Assembly: GCA_020744425.1 (NCBI GenBank)
Contig: JAGMUV010000005.1
Span: forward strand, 3,534,001 to 3,598,000
DNA: 64,000 bases
Direction of reading: 5' to 3'
Origin: Dactylonectria macrodidyma
Lineage: Eukaryota > Ascomycota > Sordariomycetes > Hypocreales > Nectriaceae
The notes below the pieces were generated by a model. The model ran no database searches. It worked only from the letters and a program-made list of their open reading frames with translations, and had not been told where the DNA came from. Made by a program: the position numbers and the translations under genes. This document shows, piece after piece, positions 23,567 to 35,705 of this stretch (positions are counted from its first letter, which is position 1; each line of letters starts with the position of its first letter).

Positions 23567-24610
23567 AGCGGTAAGGCAACATTGAACAGCAACTCGCTTC
23601 CAGAAGAGGAATCAAAACCAGGCACGCCGAAAGCAAGGTAAGACAAGAAAGATGAGGCAGAAAGAGAAGACTGGGTAGAGACGGGGTCCAAGAGGTGGTG
23701 GAGCGCGCGACCGCCGAGCGTGCCTTATACATATACCGCCAAACCATTTTGCTACCTGATTTTTTTTTCAATACCCTACCCATCTACTTAGGACATGCCA
23801 ATTGCAAAGCTGCAGACCCGCATAGCTGCAAAGAGCCCAGGCCAGGTCAGCCCAGGTCGGGTTAGTCTAGACCAACATCCCCATAATCCCACAAGGCCGA
23901 GCGAGGGTGTGGATGCACATGTGGATTGCGGAAGCGGAAGAAGTGTGGACTGGCAAACGGAAACCTGGGCGTGACGAACGAGGCGCGCCCATCCAGCAAC
24001 AGCCACATCACCCACCGCTCCATTTGGTCCATCTTGTCTCCAAGGGGTTGAACAGGCCTTTTTAGGTCATTGAACAGGGTCTCGGTTGTTAGTCCGGCCC
24101 CAGTCGGCCAGCGGTCGACTGCGAGTGGATATGTCCTGGAGAGGCGAGGAAGCGGCGTGGACGGGGAACACATGAGACAAGACAGACGGTGAAAGGGCCT
24201 CTCGCTCGAGTCGTTTGACAATATCGGCAAACCGACCCAACGCCCACACAAACAACGCGCAATCATCAACGGTGCCGGCCGGGTGAGGCAAGGGGCCTGT
24301 TGTGGCCGCTGTAGCCGTTTATGGCCGCCTATTAGTTGCATTGGTAGTTTTGATACCCAGATACGTCCGGCAGACTAGAGATGCGACGTCTGCTAGGGCC
24401 CTCTCACCGCGTCCAGCAACCATCATATCAGACAAATGGGTGTCTCCTTGCCTATCACAGGTCGGTGTCTGTACGGGACGGGAATGGGAACACGGCGACC
24501 CGGGCGACTGCACAAAACCGCGCGCAACCTCACAATTGGATGACGTCTACCGAGAGAAGCTGCTGGTGTGAGTTACAACACATCGATGCACGCACACACG
24601 CACACAACAT

Positions 24611-24630
24611 AACGCAACGCAACGCAACGC
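24611..24630 (+). repeat. AACGC pentamer repeat, 4 units
   Basis: Four perfect copies of AACGC in a gene-free region, next to CACACA-rich sequence. Confidence 0.92.
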
Positions 24631-26164
24631 ACGTATCATCGCCTCGGACCAGGGTTTCTTAGATACCACCCACACTCATTCTGGGGTGCAAAAAGACTCG
24701 CCTTGATACATACGAGGTCATACCGCTGGACAAGAGGCATTTGCATCTAAGAATGAAGAAACTAACAGTTACAGCACCATGTGCAGGACAGGGCGGCCGG
24801 CCGGTGCCAGACCGTAGCGCCAGCCCGGTCCCCACTTCCGGCCACCACTCACACACCATCGAACACGACATAGTACAGATAGCACAGGACAGCACACAAC
24901 AGCAGCAGACCGCATCGGGACCCAAGCAGGGGTGAGGGAAAGCCCGAGTCTCCTGAATTGCAAACGATAGGGGGAGGGAAATACGTACTTTTTTCTCTTT
25001 TTACATGGGACGTGGGACGTGGAAGACTGACGGTAGCAACACGTAGAGTGAGGGAAATGGCTTTATCGAATGTCAATGCGAGAAAGTGTGTGTCCCTCCC
25101 GTACGTAAAGCCATCTCAGGTGAACGGATAGATGCAAGCCTCGCGCACGCACACACACACGCATACTCTCACTCACACTCACAACCTCACACAGCATGTG
25201 CCAAAACGGCACCATCCGACCAAACGGGAATCGCCCACGGCCAAGGTACTAGTTAGTGTAAAAGTGTAGTATGCAGACGGCCCGATCACACCAGTTATAG
25301 AACTAAAGATCTCAGAGAGAATAAAAAAAGAAAAACTTGGTCCATCTCTACTTCTGTTCCCCCGGCTCTGTAAGGGAGAGAGCAGAGCTTTCCTTCCTCA
25401 GCTTGACAATGGAGGAGTCATGAGAGGTTGAGAAGAAAAGAAAAAAACACGAAGTGGGTCCATCATACCCGTCTTGGCCCTTGGCCTTGTGGGTCGCGAT
25501 TCCCCAAAAATCTTGGGCAGCTGTCCCACAAAAAAAGGACCAACACGTTGATCATCGTGACTGACAACTTACATGTAGCAGAGAAGGGAATTTCACTCCT
25601 GCATGTGATGTTATTCTCAATCTTTAATTAATAATTGAACTATTGTTTAATTTTCACTCATTTTGACTCTAATTCATTGGGAAAAGTAGATAACAGCGCT
25701 GTGTTGTCAGTGGTTTTTTGGGTGCAACCACTTCAAAGGCCATCCTTCCTCCACCCAACAAACATTTTTCTGGGGTCGGCACTTGAGCCAGCCCAGCCTC
25801 GTCTTTTCCCCCCCTCGCTCTAGACTTGTTTGTGCTTGGCTCTGCGTGTCTTCCCGCCTTAGTCCATGGCAATGTTTCTTAGACAATGTCTCGCAAGTAC
25901 AAGTCATCCGCTTTTACGATGTTTGCGGCCTATCACAACTCGACAATCGATGGAGGGGAGGCCGGAGAATGCGGCACAGGGGGGGAGGCTTGGAAGGGTG
26001 GGAAGGTCTGCAAGGTACCCGCAACTTTGGGCACACCATCTTCGAAAACAAGCAGGACAAGCACGCACGCACACACACATGATAGCTGACACAAGCAAAA
26101 AAAAGCAAGGCCACCACACACATACCTCCAAACACACATACACAGGGATACCTAAGTAGGTAGA

Positions 26165-26176
26165 TACAGTACTGTA
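26165..26176. repeat. 12 bp palindrome TACAGTACTGTA
   Basis: Perfect dyad symmetry. It is preceded within 15 bases by CCTAAGTAGGTAG, a degenerate member of the same palindrome family. Confidence 0.88.
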
Positions 26177-27828
26177 CAGACGGATGGATGAGCTTGCTTC
26201 CGCTAACGCATGACAAACCGGCCAAAGGGACATTCTCGGGTTGGCACGTTTTGCTTGTTTGTCCATCTCATGCACGCATGACAAGCCATGAGCCCATCGA
26301 CTGCTGCGTGTCATGTTTACATCATGCCTCCTAGATTAATTAATCCAAACATCATTTTGTAGACTACTAGGGATGAGAGTCTGCGGCCACAAGCCAAAGG
26401 GAAAAGCTGACCAAACAGCCTTGTAAAAACTCTCTTCCCATCTCTCATCTTGTTTCTTTTTTAAGCTTGCGAAGCTTGTGTGAAAGAGTGCTCCGTAGCC
26501 GATATCTTACATGCCACATTGAAATCTTTTTTCGGCGACTTCTTTTTTTTAGGTCCGTCCTGGTTTCTCCTTGTTATCAAAGCGTTTTGCTTTCAACTAG
26601 TACTCGCGACGTCGCATTGTTTCCTCGCCATCGTCATCATGACTCTCATTCCCATTTCCCGCTCTGAGACGGCTGAAATGAGACAACTCCCCGTTTGATA
26701 ATTTCTCGATTAGCGCCGTTTGCCCGTGACACTGCGCATGTTCCTAAAATGGTGGGCGAAAAGACACAGATCCCCAACATATTCCTGCTTTTATTACCCT
26801 CCCTACGTTATCTACGACGTAGATCTCGATCTTCCCCACTAGATTGGGTAGACTTGGCAGGTCACCGAGAACCACATCCGGAGTACATAGAGTAAAGCAG
26901 GTGTAAGTCTCAATCGATATGGTTCATGCCCCAACCGCACACCAAGACCCAATCCGTCCTCCGCTTTTCTCACTGCCTTCCATCAAGAGGCCTCAAGGAA
27001 AGGAGTCAATCGGGCGGGCATCTACGATAGACTACCCGACACTAGCAGCCAGCCGATACGCCCCGTGACCAGCCAGTCTAGCAAAGGATCTCCCCCAAAC
27101 TTCTAGGCGGTCTTACCATATTGAGCCTCGGCACCTTAGCCACTGCCGTCTTGTTAGCATTCACGCGATGGAGAGGGCGGAATCGGGAAGAAGGCAATGA
27201 GAAGCAAGATACGTACTTTGTAGTACACGGGTTGGCCCCTCGTCCCGGACCTAGGATCATTAGATGGGCTAGACCGGGGAAGAGACCAGGGGCCATCAAA
27301 GGCAAAAAGAAAGGAAGAAGAGATAGCACCGAAGAAAAAAAAACCTCAACTCGTCTAGCTGCGACGTGAAGCCATTGATTAAAAGAATGACGCCTCCATG
27401 ACCAGATCCCAACCACCTCGTTTTCCGTCTACAATCCTTCGCGTTGGGCTGCTACAACGCACTGCAAAATCTTCCAACTTCTCTTCTCATTCCTGTTTTC
27501 TCCCCAGATCTCGTATTGAGACCGGGGTTTGTAGCCAAACACCCCAATGCCAATGCCAGGGGGAAGTAAAAAAAAGCAGACAAGGCCCTGACGTGGCAGC
27601 TCAAGGCCAGCACATCCTCGTGAAGGCTGCCCTTGGATTGGTGCCACCCCCGGCTCTTCCCCCGTTCATCCACCCATCGCGTGGTAGTGGAGTTATCCTC
27701 GACTCCGAAAGGGGTGGGAGGGGCGGCGAGATCTCTGTCTTTCTCCCTCTCTCCCTTTCCCCCACGCCCTGCACAAGCGAGCGAACTCTTTTAGGGACAC
27801 CATTCCTAGTGCTGTACAGTACTAACTA

Positions 27829-27840
27829 CTAGGTACCTAG
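27829..27840. repeat. 12 bp palindrome CTAGGTACCTAG
   Basis: Perfect dyad symmetry, preceded by TGTACAGTAC (27813-27822), itself close to palindromic. It lies about 900 bp past the stop codon of the ankyrin-DIL gene. Confidence 0.9.
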
Positions 27841-28737
27841 GATTGTCCGGGATGCCCTTAGAGGAGAGAGCGGCATGGATCAGGGCATCTCAGGAAGAAG
27901 AGGGACGGTGCCCTGCAGAACCAGCGCAGTTCTCTCCCTTCTCGTCGTCTCTCGTTGCCATTGTCCGTCATACCCTAGCAAAGACAACGCCAACTCTTGA
28001 GTGCATGCGTTAGTGGCCGCGAATCGCTTCCGTTATGGGCACGGCGAGGATCATCCAACAATGTTTTTTCCTATCATGTCCAGCACCTCCATCACCTCCA
28101 TCGCCTCCAGCACCACGTCTTGTACCACTGTAATTGCTGGCCCAAAACTCATTGATGCATTACGGTCACCAAAAAAAGCATCTCTAGGACTAGCCGAAGC
28201 GGCCTCGGTTGGAGGTGGGAATGGCATCGAAAGCCAGATAATCCTCTCAAATACGCTTGTGATGAGGGTGTTCAGTCTCAGCCAACTGCCTCTCTCTATG
28301 TGTCCTGCTTCTGCTTCTGCTTCGATTTTGTTTCGCTTTGTCCGTGCTCCTCCATCTGTCCAATCCCGTCTGCCTCGGACCTGCGCTTCCGTCCCTGCGA
28401 TACCCTACCACCTTGACAATTTTGCTTCTGCAACCCCCGCCTGGTCTGGCTTTCTTGCTGTCGAAGCCATGGTCCCTTGCAGTATGCATCGTGACTTCTG
28501 CAGGCCCGCCAAGTCGCCTCACCGCGATGCCGCTTAGGTATCCTCGCTCAACCCGCCCTGCTCAATCCTGTTCCCTTTGTACTCGTGGCTGGCATTGATT
28601 CGAGTCCCGGCTGGATGGAGGCAGTCAGGTGTCAAGTCGGTTCCCGTCTTCTTTTTTTTTCAGCGCCATCTATGGGGACTCCCTGGATTGGGCAACATCT
28701 CATGGCCGCCATCTCCGTTGCTTGCCACGCTTCCCTG

Positions 28738-31369
28738 TCACACTTCCTCATTCTCCCAGTCGGCCTCTCCAAACATAGGCCCCTTCCTCCCACCATTCAC
28801 CTCGAGCTTCTCTAGAAACTCTGGCGGCACTGTCGGAATGTATTTCCGTTCCCGCTCTCGGTTCAAACCCCCAAAGCCGGCCCCGTATGACACGAGCATG
28901 TCGGTCACGGAGGGCAGGACAAACGGAAGCATCAGCGCCGGATCCAAGAGCAGATGCTCTGGTGCATCGTCGTCTTCTGAGTAGTCATCTTCTTGAGGGC
29001 TTCCGGAGTCGGTAACACTGCCAGGCGTCTCTAAGCCGTTGCCGTTTGACCGACTCTTGACGGGCGTGACCGGGCTACTGTCCTGGCCCGACTTTGGCAG
29101 CGGTGACGCCATTCCACTGCGTCGTCGATCTCGCTTAAGAGCCGCCTCCTTTTGGATGGCAACGAGGTATTTCATCGCGCTCTTGGGAAGCCCCTTTTCG
29201 CCCACCTCGGACCTGTAGTGATTGGCCGTGTGCATCAGCTGTTGTGGACTGAGCCTCTTCAGCTGTTGAAGTGTACCCACCAACGCTTCTAGGTCGTCCG
29301 CGTCCAGCGAGGAAAAACATTGGAGCCATTGTAACAGTTGGATGACAGGGGCCAAGTGTCTCCGAGCCGCCTCCATCGTTGTCTCTCCCGACGAACGGTT
29401 CTCTCCTCCCTCGAAATGCTCTGCCTGCCTATTATTCGTACGAGCCCAGTCTTCCAGTATTGAAATGTTCATCCGAATCTGCATGGCTTTAGTTCTCGCC
29501 AGGTACTTCCGGTTTGACATGATTCGGTTGAAGAGCTCTGCTCCAATCCAGTAGAGCAGCTGGGAGATGATTTGTGTCGTAATCACCGAGTGAATGTCGT
29601 ACAAATCAAGCACAAACAAGGTAGACGAGAGAAGGGAGGTAACGTTTCGCGGCGCTGGCTTCGCTCGCTGCTTTGGCGATGGAGGACGAAACCGCTTCTC
29701 TATCGGCTCTTCCTTAACTTGTGCCTTTCGCTTAAACAGCTTCCATTCGTTCTGGAACGTAATATCCTCGAAACCAGGGATGGTCTCGTGGTCGAGCATA
29801 GCAACATCTAGCACCTTATCCAGACGTCGCTCTGCATCCCGAACAATTAGGATGAAGATCTCGTTGATCAGCTCGGCCAGCTGCGCCTGAAATTCGGAGG
29901 TAGCCTCGAGAAGCCCCGCATCTTTCTTGAGATAGTGAAGCAGCAGAGTTGCGTTTGAGATCCAGAAAGCCAGTATCGTCATATCCCACTGGAACCTTTC
30001 GACCACATCATTGATATAGTCCATGGCTGAAACTAGAAGTCTCTCCAATAGCTCTGGGCTTGAATGATAATGCGCGTACCTCGCACTCAAGAATATCATA
30101 TTTGCGGGTACGGGTTTTTGCGACGGGGATCGTTGGGGTGTCATCTTGGTGATGATGATGTCTAGGATTCGATCCAGTTCGTGTTCCTGGAAGACAAACA
30201 TTTGATCGTGCAAGCAGCGGCTCCAGTCGAATTCTTGTTGCTCCTCCTCAAACTCGTCAACAGGCTGGCTATGTCAGTTTTGATTCGCCCAATTCATCCG
30301 GAGTGAAAAAGAGTCGGTCTAGGACGCACCTCGGGTTGGTCATCCATGCCCACGTTACCCAAGTCAACCTCCAGATCTCGAGCACTCTCCATCATCAAAC
30401 GTCTCCGCATCTCGTTTTCCGCCATTTCTTCTTCGAATCGATCCTGGGAGAAGCCAGGGTTGTAGAAGTCGTCGACAACCCCCGCGTTTCCAATATTATA
30501 ACCGTTGTCGTGGAGATAGTATGACATTTCGCTGTCTGGAGGGACAAAATCGAATGCCGTCCGCCCTGAGGATGTCTTTTGGTCCGAAGATGCGTTGTTA
30601 TCCAAAAGTAGCTTCGCAATGCCTTTGTGTCGATTTGTCATGGCCCACATGAGTGCGGTCCATTGATTCCGGTCTTGCTTATTGACATCTGCGCCAGCTT
30701 CTATCAGCGCATGTACTACGGCCTCATGACCCTGTACGGTATATCAGCATATGAATTGGTGGGCAAGGTCCGGGGGAACCAACAAAGCAGCTGGCATAGA
30801 TGAGAGGTGGCGTTCCATCCTCGTCCTCGGCGTTGACATCGATGTACTCCTTGGCTCTTCCTCCCAAGAGTCTCTTGATCCTTTCGACATCCCCATTGCT
30901 TGCAGCCATGTTCAAGGCCTTTTGGAGCTTATCCTTCTTCTCCGAGTCGGTCAGCGTTTCGCTGTTGGCGATCTCGTCTTCGTCATCGAAACCAGGGCCG
31001 GCTTGATGCGCGGCCTGGGCGGCAAGCATTTCAAGCAGTCGCGCGTCGCTATCCTTGGGTCCTCTAGGAATCTCATCATCAAAGTTGTCGTTGAGTGACA
31101 GATTGCCAAAGTTGAGGGGTTTCGCAGGGGCGGGTGTTGTGAGGAACTGGGACTGGCCTGGGCAATCGGCTACGTCAGTGGATGTGTGCAAAGAGCAGGA
31201 GCAGCGGCGGCGCTGCACACTCACCTTGCCAGCCATCGTACATCTCCGTCTCGGGGACAAGGTCAACTGGGACATGCCGACGGTCGTCCAAGGACTTGGG
31301 AAGATCTGGAGGCAGGACGCGGGGCTTCTCCTGGTGTCCGTCGTCGCCAATAGAATCGCCTAGATCCAT
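28738..31369 (-). CDS. Ankyrin-repeat and dilute (DIL) domain protein
   Basis: Four exons on the minus strand: 31369-31225, 31157-30784, 30731-30330 and 30264-28738, with introns of 67, 52, 54-65 bp class (31158-31224, 30732-30783, 30265-30329). The product is 815 residues. About three ankyrin repeats lie at residues 125-240 (for example DEDGTPPLIYASCF joined across an intron to GHEAVVHALIEAGADVN, then NQWTALMWAM). The C-terminal half, about 345-690, is an all-helical DIL domain as found in the cargo-binding tail of class V myosins, with typical stretches such as ANMIFLSARYAHYH and LLYWIGAELFN. The last 120 residues are low-complexity with acidic patches. There is no motor, IQ or coiled-coil region, so this is not a myosin. 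Role by analogy: adaptor or scaffold in vesicle or organelle positioning; inference only. A longer start at 31420 (17 extra residues) is possible, but the codon context at 31369 fits the start of the exon better. Confidence 0.87.
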
Positions 31370-32060
31370 GTTGGAAGGAGGGGCACAGCCAGACGCCGGG
31401 TCTGGCTCATGGAATATCACACGTGAGGTGGCCTTTCGTGGATCGCGGGCGTTGATACGTAGAAAACGAAAGTTTTATGACTCGAAAAGTGTGGTTTGGT
31501 GTGAGGAACAGAGATGTTGTTGGTGTCGTGCGAGGTTGTCGTCGAGGGCGACCTACCCACTTGTCTGATATGGAGAAATAGACGTTCCGGGTACCTAACT
31601 TGTCTGATGGATGTCAGAGCTGGCGCCTCCCTTGGATGGCTGCTGGGCGCAGCAAAGCCACAATGGGCCCGTGCGTCATCGCTGCTCCCATCCCCTCCAG
31701 GCAATGTTCCAAGACTTGACTCCTCTCGAGTCCCACAACACTGATGGGAACATCGAGCTAACCGTGCGACAATGATCCTGGCTTCCTTCAGCGACCCGTT
31801 TGTGTCATCAAGATTAAATTGCTGAGGTACCGATTTAGTCTGAAGTTGATTACGAGGCATTTGGCCATGACCAAGACATATTTGCGATGCATTGTATCTT
31901 TCCAGGGCGAATCAAGTAAATGAACCACAAGTGTTTTGTTTTATTTTGCCGACTGCCTGGACTAAGTATGCAAGCATGCTAACTACTCCCTACCCAACTT
32001 TGGATGCGGCACTGTTAGGCACCGAGATGGATGGAGGGGAGGAGCGCATTAGTTCGGCCC
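31370..32060. other. Intergenic region, ankyrin-DIL promoter and allantoicase 3' end
   Basis: This stretch of 691 bp lies between two minus-strand genes. It should hold the promoter and 5' UTR of the ankyrin-DIL gene and the 3' UTR of allantoicase. I see no gene or repeat in it. Confidence 0.7.
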
Positions 32061-33199
32061 CTACACAGCGCGCTTCCCAAATGCCCGCAATCTCTTGACT
32101 CCTCCATCGGGAATCATTATGAGCTTGACATGTGTAGCCACAGAGCCCCTGGCCGAGTTTGTGAAATCATGCTCTTGGTCTGGGCCTGTCTTGCTAGGCG
32201 GCACCACCTCATTCCAGCCCTTGGCCTCCGCTGACGGATTTCCCTCAGCCTTCCACTCGATAGCCTCAATCGCCACCTTTTGCGGGAAGTTTCCCCGGAA
32301 ATGCGCAGTGTCCACCACAAACTTCTCGACATAGCCAGGTGCTCCGAGCTTGATGATGGTCCAGTCTACATGGCCCTTGCTGCGTGACCTTGCCGTCTCC
32401 CAGCCGTCGCCCATATCTTTGCCCCGTCCAGGCAGAAGCAGGTTGTCCTTGGTTCCAAAGTGCTGGTCGCTACAGGACACAGCAACACCACCGTTCTGAG
32501 CAGCTGCAAGGTCAAAGACGGCCTCTTTGTCGTCCGGGAATACAGGCACCGCATGTCCGAACAGACGAAACCGAGCAATGCCGCCATCCGGGTACATGTT
32601 GAGCCTCACGTGCGTGTACTGCTTCTGAGTCGGCGCGTCGAGCTTCCAGCCGAAGCGCTGTGACGGGCCACCCTCTTGAACTCCAAGAATAGTCTCCCAC
32701 TTCCCTCTGCCTCCTTGCCATGACACAACCTCGTCGTCGTCTTGGCTGAAGACGCCTTCGACAGAGACGGCGGGCGCATGGTTTCCGGAGAAAAACGCCG
32801 TGTCGACCTCGACTCCTTCGACAGTGCCCGAGGCCACTCCCAAGCGAATAATGACCCAGTCGAAAGGTTCGGAGTTGTGTCGTCGCGTCTCCCAGCCGTC
32901 GTACCAAGCACCTGTGAAGACCATTTTCCCTGGTTGTCGGATCGGCGGGGTAGGAGTCAAGAGGTTTGCGGCCTCGGCGAACCATTGGTCTGAGAAGCCG
33001 AGGATCTTGCCTCCCAAAGTACCAGAAATCAAATCTGTAAATGCCATCCTCCATCAGCATTGGTGACTTAAAATTCCCCAGATGTGAGCGGCTCACCAAT
33101 ACATGTCGATCGGAACGTCGGGTCGATTTCGTCGGGTATAAGAGACGATACCTTGACAGAGTCAAGCTTGTACTCAATCTCGTCTGCAATTGAAGCCAT
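32061..33199 (-). CDS. alc: Allantoicase
   Basis: Two exons on the minus strand, 33199-33097 and 33034-32061, with a 62 bp intron (GTGAGC...TTTACAG, phase 1), giving 358 residues, the usual length for fungal allantoicase. The protein has two related jelly-roll allantoicase repeats, about residues 30-175 (starting near SDQWFAEAANLL, with MVFTGAWYDGWETRRHN) and 195-350 (SDQHFGTKDNLLLPGRG, then DGWETARSRS). Reaction: allantoate plus water gives ureidoglycolate plus urea (EC 3.5.3.4), in the uric acid and allantoin branch of purine catabolism, allowing purines to serve as nitrogen source. Neurospora alc and yeast DAL2 are the orthologues. No targeting signal is visible; cytosolic is likely. Two close GATA elements upstream suggest control by the AreA/NIT2 nitrogen regulator. 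It is transcribed away from the b561 gene, sharing a 1.25 kb promoter region. Confidence 0.96.
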
Positions 33200-34451
33200 G
33201 GTGTGTGTTTCTGTTCAGTGAATAGGTACACAATGTATTGGGATAGCGATTAGATTGGACGTTTCAAGAAACTGGGCGCGCGTGTATTCTTAAACGGTCT
33301 CGGTCTAGCAAGATCCGCAATGTGACAACGCAGGAAGAAAGCGACGGACTTCAGAAGTGAGTGCTTATCTTTTATCACGTAAATGTTACTCGCAACATCG
33401 TGCTTTTAGGGGCCGGCGCCGGAGAGGAGGGAGGGGATCTCGGCCACTTCCGGTGGCCGGCGGCGCCCAAGCCGCGCATCGCCGCCGGTGACCAGTATTC
33501 ATGACCATGATGGACGATTTTTATGACAGGCGCTAACTCGAACGAATCCCAGATTGCAGCTGCTATTGGGTGCCGCAGTGATTCTCAAAGTATAAAGTCT
33601 CCCTCTTGGCATCCTTCCAAGTTCCTCGACGATGAAATCTAGGGAAGCGCTGCTGAGTTTGTCTGATTGCGCAAATGGTTTCCTTCAGCTCTACGGAATC
33701 GATCCCGATTGCACGAGGCATTTGTCGGAACGTCCCTCCCACAGCCAACGAATTTGTGCGAGACAGCGGCCATATTCAACAAGCCAACCGCAATGCATTG
33801 ACTCTCGTGACCCATCACCTAGGGTCCTGAGAGTCTTAGCCAAAGTCCCCTTATCGATATGGACAAAAGAGTTTGCTCGATACTATCGAGTAATCAATTT
33901 TCCGGCTCGATCTGTGGCGTAATTATCCGGCGTCATGATGAATGCCAAGAATGCCCGGTTTTGGGACACTATTACCCCGCGCTGGCTTGTCGCTGATTGC
34001 AAACAGGAGCTTCTGATAGGCTGAAGCTTACCTCAGTCTCCAGCCATCATTGACGTACTTGACGAATTCAGAGAAGTTGTAGCACTGGCAGGTACTGAAC
34101 TCATCATGTCTTGCTCTTTTGCTAGGGAGCCACATTTGTAATCTCGTAGTCCTCAGGGACACGGCCTAGAATCCACCCATCCATCCATCCCACTGCCTGA
34201 AATCCATCCATCTCTACTACCGCCACCACCGTTCAGCTACAGCCGCATCAGACTCCAAGCACACGGCCATCACTTGCCTGGCCCGTATCGTGAAGACATT
34301 GTTGCTAAACTAAGTTTCTCTATTGCGCCAGGCTTCTCTGTTCGCCCGCACCTCTTATCGGCGTAACCGAGGCCGCAGCTTCGCAAACCAAGAATTCTTT
34401 ACCTTCGACCCGACAGCTACCGAGGTTCCAAACCCTCAGGACCGCACGAAA
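33200..34451. other. Divergent promoter region between allantoicase and b561 genes
   Basis: This 1252 bp region separates the two divergent start codons and must hold both promoters. It contains a GATA element pair near the allantoicase side, a GC-rich block at about 33411-33490 (GGCGCC/GCCGGC-rich), and a CATC repeat at about 34174-34190. A 96-codon + strand ORF at 33632-33922 has no recognisable features and is probably chance. Confidence 0.7.
33365..33377 (-). promoter_or_regulatory. Paired GATA elements, candidate AreA/NIT2 site
   Basis: On the + strand TTATCT (33365-33370) and TTATCA (33372-33377) are the complements of AGATAA and TGATAA, both matching the HGATAR consensus of the fungal nitrogen GATA factors. 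They are one base apart and lie about 166-178 bp upstream of the allantoicase ATG. NIT2/AreA prefers two GATA sites within about 30 bp, and allantoicase is a classical nitrogen-repressed gene, so function is plausible but unproven. Confidence 0.55.
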
Positions 34452-35290
34452 ATGGCCAGCGCAACGGGCATCCCCGAGCGCCAGCCCTCAGACTTCGAGT
34501 CTGATGGCATCGAGCAACGTGAGACCGAACCCCTCCTCGGAGCACCTGGCGATGCGGCCCAAGAAGAAGGCGTCCCAATGTTCAGGAATCTAGTGCTCGG
34601 TACGTTGATCCCGTGTGTTGAACGGTTGACAAGTTGAAGTGACCGAGACCTGCGCAGCTAATACTTCTTCTCTCAAATTTAGGGACGGGCATTCTCGCCC
34701 AACTGGGCATCGTCCTCCTCGCCGTCCTTATCTGGGCCAGCGTGCTAACCAAGCCCCTGATCCTCTTCTCCGGCCACCCACTCGCCCAGTCTCTGGCCAT
34801 CCTCACTCTGATCCAGTCCATCCTGACCCTGCAGCCAACTCATACCGCCGAGCAGAAGCGAATCGGCCAGCGTATCCACGCGTCACTCAATTTGCTCGCC
34901 TTTCTCCTGTTGGTGGCTGGCGTCACCATCATCGAGTACAACAAGTTTGCCAGTCACGGCCCCCACTTTCATTCGCTCCATGGGTACCTCGGCGTCACAT
35001 CTTCCGTCTTTCTCTTGCTCCAGTACTTTGTCGGCTTCACCATGTGGGCAACCCCCGCGCTGTACGGCGGCGAGCACAACGCCAAGTCTATCTGGAAGTA
35101 CCATCGCTATAGTGGCTACTTGGTCATCGTCTTACTCTTAGGTACCGTCGTTAGCGCTGTCGACACAGACTACAACAAGAACGTCCTCAAACTGAAGCTG
35201 TGGGCAGTCGCCTCGCTGTCCCTTCTAGCTCTCGTTGGCATCTTCCCCCGTGTTCAGAAACAAAAGCTTGGGTTCAAGGCGCACCCTTGA
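34452..35290 (+). CDS. Cytochrome b561-type membrane protein
   Basis: Two exons, 34452-34599 and 34683-35290, with an 83 bp intron (GTACGT...GCTAAT...TTTAG, phase 1), giving 251 residues. The first ~48 residues are soluble and acidic. Six hydrophobic segments follow (beginning GILAQLGIVLLAVLIW and ending ASLSLLALVGIFP), the topology of the b561 core. Candidate haem-ligand histidines lie in RIHASLNLL, PHFHSLHGYLGV and KYHRYSGYLV. b561 proteins bind two haems b and pass electrons across a membrane, often from ascorbate to ferric iron or monodehydroascorbate. The donor and acceptor here are unknown, and no DOMON domain is fused. The start is the first ATG in the frame after the divergent promoter. 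It lies 415 bp upstream of the M13-type gene on the same strand, without sign of co-transcription. Confidence 0.85.
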
Positions 35291-35705
35291 GGTAAACTTC
35301 GCCTCCTCGCTAGAGGAAACTATAAGCGTCAGGCTCACTCTTGTACAGCTCCAAAACAGATGCAAAATCTTATTTTCCCTTGATAGGCTTAACAGGAGCG
35401 TGGTAGAAGGGCTACCGAATTCTCTTACGGCCTCTTGTTTCTTATCCCAATGCTCTGCTGGTTTGAAAGGTTATCATGCGCTACTTCTCAGGGTGTTGGA
35501 ATGGCCTTTGGATGTATACATCCAGCCCAAGAAATAATAACTTGATTTTCAAACTCTTCAACCAAAAGGCCCACCCACTCTCGCTCGTTCATTGTTGTCT
35601 CTTACAACTTTCTATCAGTTCGTACACAGCCCAGTATCAACAACTCGATTTTCTTTCCCACACACACTTCACTACTATCTTGAGCCTTTTGGCCAGCCGG
35701 CAATC
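35291..35705. other. Intergenic region before the M13-type gene
   Basis: These 415 bp should contain the 3' UTR of the b561 gene and the promoter of the M13-type gene. The last 120 bp are pyrimidine-rich, as expected just before a fungal start codon. Nothing else is seen. Confidence 0.65.

Larger units (their letters stand above)
22941..28737. other. Gene-free stretch upstream of the TBC gene
   Basis: This 5.8 kb stretch lies between the TBC start and the stop of the ankyrin-DIL gene. The first kilobase is pyrimidine-rich on the minus strand, consistent with promoter and 5' leader of the TBC gene. No further ORF has recognisable character; a 178-codon ORF at 28001-28537 looks like chance. 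It contains a 12 bp and a 5 bp tandem repeat, CA-rich tracts near 25.1 and 26.1 kb, and palindromes at 26165 and 27829. Confidence 0.55.

Noticed and set aside
28001..28537. + strand ORF of 178 codons near the end of the ankyrin-DIL gene
   Set aside because: Ser/Ala-rich translation without any family signature, in a probable 3' flank.
33632..33922. 96-codon + strand ORF in the allantoicase/b561 divergent promoter
   Set aside because: No recognisable feature and located where two promoters are needed.
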